From Acorus gramineus (Eukaryota > Streptophyta > Magnoliopsida > Acorales > Acoraceae), in NCBI GenBank assembly GCA_030737835.1, contig CM060849.1, positions 3,844,001 to 3,908,000 on the forward strand: a DNA stretch of 64,000 nt, in the 5' to 3' direction. The position numbers and the translations under genes were made by a program. The first letter of the stretch is position 1, and the number at the start of each line of letters is the position of its first letter. Under the pieces are notes generated by a model. It made no database searches, was not told where the DNA came from, and worked only from the letters and a program-made list of their open reading frames with translations. This document shows, piece by piece, positions 21,461 through 31,344 of the stretch.

Positions 21461-22305
21461 ATGACAAAGGGGAAGAGAACGTCTTCAATGATGAAGCGCC
21501 TCAGGTATTCCCGAGAGTAGAGGGGGGCAGTCTCAGGGTCCAGCTCGTTGGAGAGTGACGGAGCAGAGAGGAGGGTCGCGGAGGAGGCTACCCAAACGGC
21601 GAAAACGCCGTTGGTGGGCATGGGTGGAGGTGTGGGTGCATCATCGGGGGCCGGGGGTAGGGGGTGGTGTGATAGTGTATACACGCAAGAGGAGGCGTGG
21701 GGGTCCATCGGTGGTGGCCGAAGGCGCGGGTTTGGAGGCCGGAGGGTCAGCCGTAGGTGTAGGTGGAGAAGTAGGGGCTAACGGGATTGGTGATGAGGTG
21801 CAAGCATCGTTAGATGCTATTGTGGGGATGCTGGATAGGGAGGCCGTAGAGGCCAGGGCTGAAGAGGAGGAGAGAAGGGTTATGGGAGATGGAAGAGATG
21901 TTGAGGGTGGCCGAGGATTGATCCAGAAGCATGGAGAGCCACCTTCGTCAGAGGTTGGAGAGAAGAGATCGGGACATGCAGCAAGTCCATCTTTGGGAAG
22001 CCACCATGAGGGGGAAGCTGGTCGGGGGTGTGTCCATGACGGAGGCGGATCTCAACCTTCTCCCTGTCGAGCCTAACCATTCGGTCTCTGCTTCCTTGGC
22101 CACCGGAGCTACCTTCAGTCGAGCTTCTCGCCCATTAGCGACTCGGAGTCATGGGATATATGCGAGGGCGGCTTCTTCGGTTCGAGAGACTCCTGCTGTC
22201 CCAGATGCTCCAGAAGTTCAATCTTCTCCTCTACCACCTTCTCAGCCAGGCCAGGACGTTCCTCCTCCGTCCCAGCCTCCCGGGGATGACGACACTCTGA
22301 CGTAA
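21461..22305 (+). pseudogene. Antisense additional ORF of element C, decayed
   Basis: Opposite in direction to element C's gag. Starts MTKGKRTSSMMKRLR at 21461, with an in-frame stop after YSRE, then an acidic and glycine-rich region in shifting frames, LDAIVGMLDREAVEARAEEE near 21805-21865, and after another in-frame TGA near 21925 a coiled-coil-like MESHLRQRLERRDRDMQQVH and a Pro/Ser-rich tail ending PPGDDDTLT at 22305. Parts are shared with the copy in element B (3000-3469). Extra ORFs between integrase and the 3' LTR, sense or antisense, are known in Tat-lineage elements; this fits that class, but I recognise no domain and assign no function. Confidence 0.5.
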
Positions 22306-24550
22306 ATTTCTTTTTTGTCTCTTGGTTTTGGTAGAAGAAACGTATATATGCAAGGAATTCATGCTTTTCTTCTTTTCTTTTGACTCAGGTGATTGTTTTG
22401 ATGATGCACAGCTCAAGACATCGGAGTTTGAAGCCTTTGGTGGACCTATCTTTTCTTTTTCTTTATAAAGACTTTGTTTTGTAAAGTTTTTTATGTTTTA
22501 GGGACAATTTATATCCTTATGGGATAATCTTTTAGCTTTTCATAGGCATGGTTTTGGTATAATTAACATGGATGTTTTAGTGTTTTTAATTCAGGTGAAT
22601 GGGTATGTGGGTGAAATGAATTTTGGTTTCATAGGTTTGATTCATGGATGGACATGATTTTGAAATATAGTTGTTTTTGAAGCATGTTTATATAGGTTTT
22701 ATGAATGTATACGTGAATTAAATGCGTCTATGCAGTTTTTGGAAAGAAATGCTCTTAATAGGTATTGGAGATATTGAAGAGTTGATTGAGACTAGACTGA
22801 CAGTGCAGGTTGGGCAGCAGGTAAGGGGTGGCTAGTTGTTTCTAGCCGCCCATTGAGGGGCGGCTAGTTGTGTTTAGCCGCCCTCGGACTGGTAGAATTT
22901 ACCTGTGGGGCGACGGCTAGTTGATTTCAGCCATCGTATGGCAGGCAGCTAGTCGGGTTCAGCTGCCCCTGGCCTAGGATAATTTTTTTATTCCACTATC
23001 TTGCTGTCATTGCTGGGAGTTCTGTGGGTAATTGTTCAACCTTAAAAAAACTGTAAAAACATTCTTTCCATGGACCAAGTGTTAAATCTGTCCAGATTGC
23101 GCCCCTACACTAACTTTCGAGTCCTTCTTATTCGAATTGTCAAGGGCTACAACCCATCTAAGGTAAGTAAGGAAAAAATGCGAGAAACCATGCTCGGCAT
23201 AAAAAAGGGGAGGGAGCCTAGATGACTCTGAGTGTGATTTTGAGAATAAAAGAGACTCTTAGGTGGGTATGAGAGTGGGGCCATTTTTCTTTCTCAAATG
23301 TGTGTGGAAGGGTATGAAATGGAAGTAATTGGGACAATTTTCTTTTGGTATGGGAGTTTAATTGTGGTATTTTGGGAAAATTGAATGCCTAAATGTTTGG
23401 AAAAGAAAAATACAACCCCATGCATAAGTGTAAAAGAAATAGGGGAGTATTTTAGTTCTTCGAAGGATTTTTCATGTGGAGAGGGCAACGTTTTCAATTT
23501 CCTAAAGTAAAAGATGCCATCAAGTCCCTGAAGAAGGGTCCTTGTGGTCACTCATGTCCAAACCAGGATTGTATTTGAAAGGTGTTGGCTTTAGGGTGTT
23601 AGTTCCTCAAGTTCATGGTTCTCAAATGCTTGATCACATTATTCTACACATGCTGGAAAATCCATGAACGCACCAAGATTTTAAGTCAGATAAGCTTCCT
23701 TTAGATAGGCAAGTGTTTCAAGTGAACTCATGTGAGTGTGTGTTGTTGTAAACATAGAAAAAGTCTATCTTTGGTTGAGATCTTGCCTTTCCAAGTAGAC
23801 ATGGTTCAATTCCAACTCCATAGCAAGAAATAAAAGGTTGGGGGGTGAATGGGGTAAGTGTAATATCTTCCTTTGGGGCAATATTTTAGAATTGTCCCAG
23901 TCTGGCATATGTCTTTACTTCCTAGGTCCCTCTGGCTTTCTTCTTTTTACCACTTCTTTATTTGGGTGGAGAGTACAGCCCGCTGGGCGTATACCCGTAT
24001 TTCGAGTGGAGAGTACAATCCGTTTGCTTGGATGTGTACTAGTATAGCCTTTTGTTCAGCATATACTGTGCGTAAAGGCGTTCAAGCCTGCTAAAGTAGA
24101 GAGTTTAACCCATTGTCTGGGTGTTGTTTTGATCTTTGGGTTCTCATTGCCTTTCTTTTGTTTTGTTTTGAGGGGGCTTTTCTGCTTTTTACCCACCCCT
24201 GTTCTTTTCTGTTTCCCCTCTAGAAGTGTTTATATAGTGCCAGAGCCAGTTTTGGGACATATGCCAGGTCCGGGTAATCCCTCATTTTGCCTTTGGGTTG
24301 ATACGAGTGGGGGCGAGAATAAGGGGAGATGCTTTGGGTTTATAAAATTGTCCCAGTCTACAGGGTAGGCAATTTCTCCTTTTATCAGATAAACCAGTTC
24401 CTAAGTCATACTGGTGTGATGGAGGTGGCATGAGTGGTGAATATATGAGTTCAAATAAAATACAAGTTATCTTTGAGAGTCTTACAATTCTATCATCAGG
24501 TTTAAACACTGGAAATCACAGGAAGGAAGAATAATATTTCTCAAGTATCG
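22306..24550. other. Element C non-coding region downstream of integrase
   Basis: About 2.2 kb with no supportable coding frame. It holds AT-rich sequence that could be a 3' untranslated stretch of the plus-strand ORF, and a cluster of four GGGCGGCTA-type hairpins at 22825-22975, some degenerate (GGGGCGGCTAGTTGTGTTTA with AGCCGCCC is the best). Otherwise nothing recognisable. Confidence 0.5.
22825..22975. repeat. Cluster of GGGCGGCTA-type hairpins in element C internal region
   Basis: Successive units: GGGGTGGCTAGTTG/TCTAGCCGCCC, GGGGCGGCTAGTTG/TTTAGCCGCCC, GGCGACGGCTAGTTG/TTCAGCCATCG and GGCAGCTAGTCG/TTCAGCTGCCCC. The later ones carry compensating changes in both arms (CGATGGCT with AGCCATCG; GGCAGCT with AGCTGCC), so pairing is kept while sequence changes. 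Confidence 0.75.
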
Positions 24551-24558
24551 AGAGTTTC

Positions 24559-27500
24559 TATGCATGGAATTTCTTTAGATAAAGTGCATTCCACGAACCT
24601 GAGACTTCGACTCCTTCGACATCCACCAAGTGGTAGGCTTTCCCGGAATAGGCTTGGGTTGTCACGCCCCAGGGCCGGCCGACCCCGGGACGCGGCAAGT
24701 GTATATATGATATCAGTAACAGGAGTTCAATAATATACTCACACAACAGCTAAAATAACAACACAACAACAAAAGCAGGGCTGACATGATATATACACCA
24801 ATTGCGGAAGCTAAAAGACTGAATCTGTAATCCAAAAACATATTACAGACTCGATACATAATCAACTGTCCTGTGAGAGCCAATATATACAAAGACATCC
24901 AAATACAATACACAGACGTGTGCCCAAGCACGGAATAAATACATACAATCACAAGGGATGCTGATAGCCTCTGATACTCGCGGGACGTTGCGCTACTCCG
25001 CTACTGATGAAGTCCCTCGGGGAGCTCCTCCTCCAGATCCGACTCAGATGACACTGGAGAAAATATTATGCGAGGGGTGAGCCACACGCTCAGTGAACAG
25101 CACAACCCATGCCCCACAATATATATTAACCACCAGATCTTATTAATCCACAATCTCATTATTAAAAGCCACAAAATGGCAACAGCTATACAGGCCAGTG
25201 GGTCGCTATCGCCAACCCACTACACCCTCACCCTCACCCCTCAATAGGTGACATAGGATATTGGGACTTATTAGCCTGATAATCATCCATACACAATCAT
25301 ACACCCTCACCCCTCAATAGGTGACATAGGATATTGGGACTAACAATCCAGTGGGTCGCTACATCGCCAACCCACCACACCCTCACCCTCACCCCTCAAT
25401 GGGTGACATAGGATATTGGGACTGACTAGGCTGATGGTCGCCCTTGGTCCACCGATAGTCTCTCCCCACTCCGTAGGCTGTTTGGCCACTCCCACATTCA
25501 GCACAGTCCGAGTCCAAGATCAGGAGGTGCCTACTGATGGGAGCCCCTGCACGGGACAGTCTCTCTACGCCGGGGCAGTCTCTAAAGGATCCAACGAAGG
25601 GAACAGATCGGCCTATCCATCGCATATGATCCACTCGGATCCGCTGACAAACACATCTCAACAACTCTAATGTCATGAATTCCTCAGAATTCCTCCAGGG
25701 CGCATAACCAGGATGCGGGGAACATGCATAATAAAGAGGTTGGAATATTACCGGGGGAAAGAACCTTGGGAGGGCAGTGTGAGGTCCCGATATAGGACAT
25801 CCCGACAACCAAACAAGGAACACGGAGTACCCTAGCCCGGGTCTCACCGCTGTCCTCGCGAGGCCCCTCCCCTATAATATTCACTAGGACATGCTAACAA
25901 TCACATGCTCGCACTTGATATATGCAAATTAAACTAAATGGGAACATGCATAAGTCAAGGTTTTCCTAGCAGGGAAACATGATAACAGGGTGCATGGTTC
26001 TTATACGGGTCCTAAGGGTACAAGTCCCTAGCATACAAAGTCTAGGGTGGCATGCATACTACACATTATCATGCTTGCATGGATTACACATTACACAAGT
26101 TAACATTTATTATGGTGCCCCGGGCGACGACGGTACACGCCCAAATGCATGTAACGCCTCCCTGCCGAGTTGGATTGTCCCACTCACCGGTAGTCGGCTC
26201 GTCGCGCGACCGTCCGTCAAGATCTACAAGATAGGGTAATTAAATCAGTCAGTATAACACACAATTAAACCCAAGAATACATTAAAATACACAACACTCG
26301 GACAAGCGTACATACGGCCTGTACGCACGCGAGTCCGAGCACCCCGACTCACTCCCGAACTCCCGGGCAGCCGCACGCACGGCCACCCGGCCCGGGCGCA
26401 CAGCCGAGCCCCGGCCCGCGCCCCCAGATGCTTTGCCGAGCTCAGCCCGCACGCCCGGACACCCTGCCGAGACCTCCCGGATGCACCGCGCGCTCACTGC
26501 GCCCCAGCGCAGCAACCCGCGCCCACACCCGCACACCCTGCGCGCCACCGCCTGCTCCGCGCGCACCCCGTGCGTACCACCGGCTCGACCAGCCCCGGGT
26601 GCACCCGCGCGCACTGCGCCCTAGCGCAGAGCCCCGCACGTGCGCCCGCCCGCACTGCACCCCAGCGCAGCGCCCGCACACCTGCCCGCTCACACTCCCC
26701 GCTCGCATCCTACTCGCCCCGCGCGCACCGCGCCCTCCGCGCAGCACCCGCACACCACTCGCTCACCACTCCACGCTCGCACCCTACTCGCCCCGCGCGC
26801 ACCGCATGCCCTGCGCCCCTGCGTAGCGCTCCGCGCGCTCTCTGCCCCCACGGCGCCCAGCACCCGCGACCAGCATCTGCGACCCAGTGCCCAGCGCCCA
26901 GCACCCAGGACCCTCACCCAGCGCCCACGCGCACACCCGCGCCTGCCAGCCTGCCCGCGCTGCTTGCCCGCGCTGCCTGCCTGCGCGCATCGCCGAGTGG
27001 CCCGAGCACCGCTCGCCTGCCCGCCCGGGTACTGCCCGCCTACTGCCCGAGCACTGCCCGCCTCGCTAGCCTACCCAGCGCGCCCAGCACGCCCCCTGCA
27101 CCACCTGAGCGCACGCCCGCGCGCACGCGCGCGCCTCGCGCGCCTGGCCACCTGATGTGCTGCTTGCTGCGCCCGCTGCCATCCTACCCGGGACAGCCAA
27201 CCACCCTGCCCGAGCAGCCCAGCCTCCTCCCTCCGGCCACCAATGGCCTCCATCCGCCTCCCAACCACCACCAACAGCCACCCACAGCCGCCGACCACCA
27301 CCCAACCTCAAAACCACCCTCCTAACAAGCATCTAAGCCAAAAAAAAAAGAAGGAAAAAGAGCTTACCAAGGGAGGAGGGGAAGTTCGGTTGCTCTCCGC
27401 GCACCGAAACACCTCTCCAAGGGTCTCCACCACCAAGACCTCTTCCCACCTCCGAAAGGGCTCAGATCTGAGGAGAAGAGAGGGCGGGAGAAAGGGCAAG

Positions 27501-28330
27501 ACACGCCGGAATTCGAATCCGAAAACACCGGGGTGTAGATCGGGACCGGATCTATCCTTTCTTTGTTTTGGGTTTTAAGTTTTGAGAACCCTAGGTGGCT
27601 CAAAAGCTTGAAAAAGAGAGAGGGGGAGAGAGAAAATGTGTTGGAGAAGATAATGAATAGTGAAGGGCACTTTTTAGATCCCACTTAAATAAGTCAAACC
27701 AACTTGAATTAGGGTTAATCAAGATTAATTAGGTTAAGGACTACATTAGGTGAGTTAAGTGGGTTTTGACTTGGGTCAACCCAACCACACAAAAAAACAA
27801 AAAGGGTTGACCAAGTCATGGGCCCACTTTGACCGAGTCAACTCTCCCAATGACTTCTCGCTCGGTCAAAACCCAGATACGCCCCGGAACTGCGAAATTC
27901 TGAAACGTACCGGAATTCGATGAAATTTTCGTGAGCGGCTTGGAATGGCACCAGGACACATAATATGCAGTTACATTTTCAATCGGAGCCCTCAATCTCA
28001 AGGCGATAGCTAACAGCCTGAAATTTTAGCGGTTCCGATCGAAAAATGAAAAAAACTGAAAAACTGCCAGAATGTCCCAACGGTTACTAGAAGGTTAAAA
28101 GTGACACATATATAACATGGGTGATCACATAGGGTCCCTCCCATGTGGGTTGCAGCTTGCCTTTGGGGTGGGGCTGCCTTGATGGCATGATTTGCTTGAA
28201 AAAAAGCTCCCCAATTTTAAATTTTCTCTCTACTACTTTCTTTTCAAATGCCCTTGCCACCCTCCTCTGGTAGGCCTGGGCATGGTCCGCGGCTCTTAAC
28301 TTCTTCTCTTTTTTATTTTCTGTTGTGTTT
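24559..28330 (-). pseudogene. Element C integrase C-terminus, split by family 1 copy 5
   Basis: Own-strand frame from 28330: KKLRAADHAQAYQRRVARAF, then KVVERKFKIGELFFKQIMPS and KLQPTWEGPYVIT, interrupted at ACCCA by the family 1 LTR, then AYSGKAYHLVDVEGVEVSGS and WNALYLKKFHA with a stop near 24559. This is the typical end of Tat integrases (GPYVV...AYxLxDxxG...WNAxxLKxxY). The reading frame continues exactly when the LTR and one duplicated ACCCA are removed. The catalytic core and zinc-binding region are absent. Confidence 0.85.
24660..28117 (-). mobile_element. Family 1 solo-type LTR, copy 5
   Basis: Starts TGTCACGCCCCAG at 24660 and ends CACATATATAACA at 28117, 3,458 bp, with perfect duplication TGGGT (24655-24659 and 28118-28122). 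Own-strand: U3 with the conserved ATTTTCGATCGGAACCGC block near 28030, TATA-like CTTATTTAAG near 27683-27692, leader, donor-like TTGGTAAGCTC (exon end 27368), CpG-dense stretch 26330-27130, 36-nt block 26188-26223, three G-rich array units 25200-25440, and acceptor CTCCAG then VSSESDLEEELPEGLHQ with a stop at 25001-25003. The most intact copy for the splice-like layout. Confidence 0.95.
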
Positions 28331-28339
28331 TTTTTTTCG

Positions 28340-29085
28340 TTTTTAGGAAATCATGTAAACAAATATGTGCATGAATGAGGAATGAAAGCTGACTAGCATT
28401 CTTTGTTTAGATTTTTTTTGGTTTTGGAAAGCATGGAAACAAATATGTATAGGATTCAGAAAGCATGAAAGCTGATAAACAAATCTTTTTTTGTTTTGGT
28501 TTTCTGTGGAAAGCATGTAAACAAATATGTACAGGATTCAGAAAGCATGAAAGCTGACAAACAAATCTTTTTTGTTTTTTTTTGAAAGCATGTAAACAAA
28601 TATGTACAGGATTCGGAAAGCATGAAAGCTGATAAACAAATCTTTTTTTTTTTTTTGAAAGCATGTAAACAAATATGTGCATGAATGAGGAATGAAAGCT
28701 GATTAGCATTCTTGTTTAGATTTATTTTTGTTTTGGAAAGCACGGAAACAAATATGTATAGGATTCAGAAAGCATGAAAACTGATAAACAAATCTTTTTT
28801 TTTTTAAAGCATGTAAACAAATAAGTACAGGAGTTGAAAGCATGAAAGTTGATAAACAAATCTTTTTTGTTTTGTTTTTGTTTTGAAAGCATGTAAACAA
28901 ATATGTACAAGAGTTGAAAGCATGAAAGCTGATTAGCATTCTTGTTTAGATTTTTTTTTGTTTTGGAAAGCATGGAAACAAATATGTATAGGATTCAGAA
29001 AGCATGAAATCTGATAAACAAATCTTTTTTGTTTTGTTTTTGTTTTGAAAAGCAGGGAAACAAATATTTACAGGAGTTGAAGTGT
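28340..29085. repeat. Minisatellite of about 72-83-bp units, around ten copies
   Basis: Each unit contains GAAAGCATGTAAACAAATAT, then GTACAGGATTCAGAAAGCAT, GAAAGCTGATAAACAAATC and a T-rich run of variable length; unit starts are near 28346, 28427, 28510, 28586, 28658, 28735, 28806, 28886, 28967 and 29050. Unit length varies mostly through the T run. It occupies the place in element C where RT, RNase H and the integrase core should be. Spacing and lack of unique spacers rule out a CRISPR array. Confidence 0.9.
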
Positions 29086-29091
29086 GAAGTC

Positions 29092-29670
29092 TTACTTGGG
29101 TGGATCAGTCCTAGGCTTGTGGATTAGAACCACTTTTTCAAGTCGGCTAGCCTTTGTGGGCCGACTCATCTCTGGTGGAGGTTCTGCAGGTTCAGCTCCT
29201 TCTTCTTCCCTTGTTCTCTTGGGTTTTCGCCCCTGACCGAGCATATCTTCGGGCGAGTAATTTTTCATCTTGTACGAGTACATCTCCCACTTGATGTGCA
29301 TGGCACAGATGGTCCAGTTGCGGACTCGCGCTCCATTGAAGCGTGCCTCACCCCAGACAAATACCACTTCTCCATGATACGGGAAGCGGAGGCATTGGTG
29401 CCGGGTTGACAAGACAGCTTTGATACCATTGAGCTAGGTCCTTCCGACAATTAGGGGATGTAGTGACCTGATGTCCATCACCATGCAATTGACTATGGTG
29501 GAGACTGGACCAATTTTTAGAGGAATTGTCACTAATCCGCAGACGCCTCTTCGTGTGTTGTCAAAAGCGAAGATGAACTCATCTATTGGCTGTAGCTTGT
29601 AGGTTCGGCTTTTGATCTTGTTGTAGGCTGAGTAGGTCAGGACATTGGTTTCTGCCTCGGTGTCAACCAA
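29092..29670 (-). pseudogene. Element C second protease-like segment
   Basis: Minus-strand frame with ILVDTEAETNVLTYSAYNKI (the active-site DTGA changed to DTEA), DEFIFAFDNTRRGVCGLVTI and CMVMDIRSLHPLIVGR, i.e. the order of a retroviral aspartic protease: catalytic loop, flap region, then the I-x-G-R strand. It is followed by LSTRHQCLRFPYHGEVVFVW and a basic tail ending at 29092. With the Gly of the DTG triad replaced by Glu and internal stops (near 29434), it should be inactive. Confidence 0.6.
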
Positions 29671-29676
29671 GATGTG

Positions 29677-30310
29677 TCAAAATTCTCTCCCTCCGAGGCT
29701 TGCAATAATCATAAGGGGTGCTGAGCGTACTCCAACTGGTGCGACCTCGTCAGGTAGGAAAGCAATGGGGTTGGGACCCATGTTGTTGTTAGCTGAATTC
29801 ATGGTCCTAACCGGTCCTTCGACTGGACATAAACCATTGTGGGGTGATCTGGGTGGACTGTCACCTTCGGATTCAGCTCCTGGATGTACACCGAATGTGA
29901 ACATATTATGCAGTAACCAGTTGTCTTCGTTCTTGTATCGGAGGCGTGCATTCCCCCAGATGGTCAGTATGTGGCCCATGAATGGTAGTCGGAGACATTG
30001 ATGTCTTGGGGAGCAGATGGCCTGGATGCTGTCTAGCCATGGACGCCCTAGCATCAGAGGGTATCTTGTGTCGATGTCAGCTACGAAGCACTCCATCTAC
30101 CAAATCAGGGGACCAACAGCCAGTTCAAATATCCCAGGACCGTAGATGGTCTTTCCGGAATGGTTGAAAGCCTGGATAGTGGAGTGTACTGGTTGAACAA
30201 AGGGGCGACCTCGCCTGGGCATTTCTTGGTAGGTAGAACAAGTCATGATATTCATCCCTGATCCTGGATCGATGAAGATGTTGTTTAGCGGGATGGCCTG
30301 GAGTCGCCCG
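29677..30310 (-). pseudogene. Element C first protease-like segment
   Basis: Minus-strand frame with AIPLNNIFIDPGSGMNIMTC (catalytic-loop position, DPG instead of DTG), QAFNHSGKTIYGPGIFELAV, then past a stop near 30097 ADIDTRYPLMLGRPWLDSIQ and CSPRHQCLRLPFMGHILTIW. The same order of motifs recurs in the downstream segment 29092-29670 (LGRPWLDSIQAI...RHQCLRLPF versus VGRT-LNGIKAV...RHQCLRFPY), so the two are tandem protease-like repeats. Confidence 0.6.
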
Positions 30311-30330
30311 CGAACATGGAGGGGATATAC

Positions 30331-31344
30331 TCACAACCTCCGATCAGGAAGGTCTTTGTCAGTGAAGGAGATGGTCATTTGACGGCAGGGGCCGTCTACT
30401 GTATCAGTGCTTTTGGAGGACCCGTTGTCGTTCGGATGCAGATCATCCGAAGTACACTCCCCTTCTTCGGGTCCTTCGCTCGCTCCTTCAGGAACCTCTT
30501 CGAATGGTTCCTCCTCTTCTTCTTCTCCTGGGTTGTCCAGTCCGCTTTCATCGGACTCTATGTTGATGACTTCAGGCAGGACAGGGACTACTTGTTCTTC
30601 TTCGCCATATAGTACGACGAGGTCGTGGTCGTCGAGGTTCAGCTGGAAAGGCTTGCCCTGCCCTTCCGCCTTGGACTCTTCGGATGAACTGCCGTCAGTA
30701 GCGCTCTCTGAGTTACTCGGCTCTAGTGATGGATGTCTCTCCCTCCTAACCATGTTGACAACATGGGCTCTGGAAGTGGAGGCTTGGTCGTGATCTGACA
30801 TGGGGTCAGTGGATATGTCAAGTGGCTTGTTTGCTTGGGAATTTCCCTGGCTCAGATGGCCTTTGATCATGGCCCAATCAAGGCGCCTATCATCATTTAA
30901 ATCATAAACAAAGTCTCGAAAGACAATGCATTGTTCTACGGAGTGACCATGCTGTTGATGGTATTGACAGTAATGTGCGGTGCTGACCCTGGGGAGTGAG
31001 GGCCTATTAGCAGGGAGGGAGATACTATTTGTGTCCATCATTACCCTAAAAATCCTGGTTAAGGTTTCTGGGAAGGGTGGGTAAGAGTCCCTCTTTCCCA
31101 TTCGTCTCGGGCCATAGGAGGTTGGAGGGGAGACTTTGTTGTAGGAGCTTTGTGGCGGCCGTCTAGGGGTAAGGTTCTGCGCTCTTGGGGGAGTGGAATA
31201 AGCGGGGGGAGTCCTAGTTTGGCCTTGGCTTTGAATTATGGGGCTCCAGACTGGAAGACTTTGGATTACTGGGTTTTGTTGTATTGACATGAAGGCGGGT
31301 ACTAATCGAGAAATGAAGTTTTGATTGGCTTGCCGAGGTGGCAC
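30331..31344 (-). pseudogene. Element C gag C-terminal part, 337-codon open frame
   Basis: A long open frame: Pro/Gln/Ser-rich start, zinc-knuckle-like YCQYHQQHGHSVEQCIVFRD (about 30920-30975), and a strongly acidic segment (EEEEEEPFEEVPEGASEGPE). The CxxHxxxGHxxxxC knuckle and the position upstream of protease mark it as Ogre/Tat Gag nucleocapsid and linker. The first Met is only where the open frame starts; Gag continues upstream in broken frames. Confidence 0.75.

Noticed and set aside
28340-29085. Regular repeats resembling a CRISPR array
   Set aside because: The units are contiguous, variable in length through T runs, have no unique spacers, and this is a plant nuclear genome.
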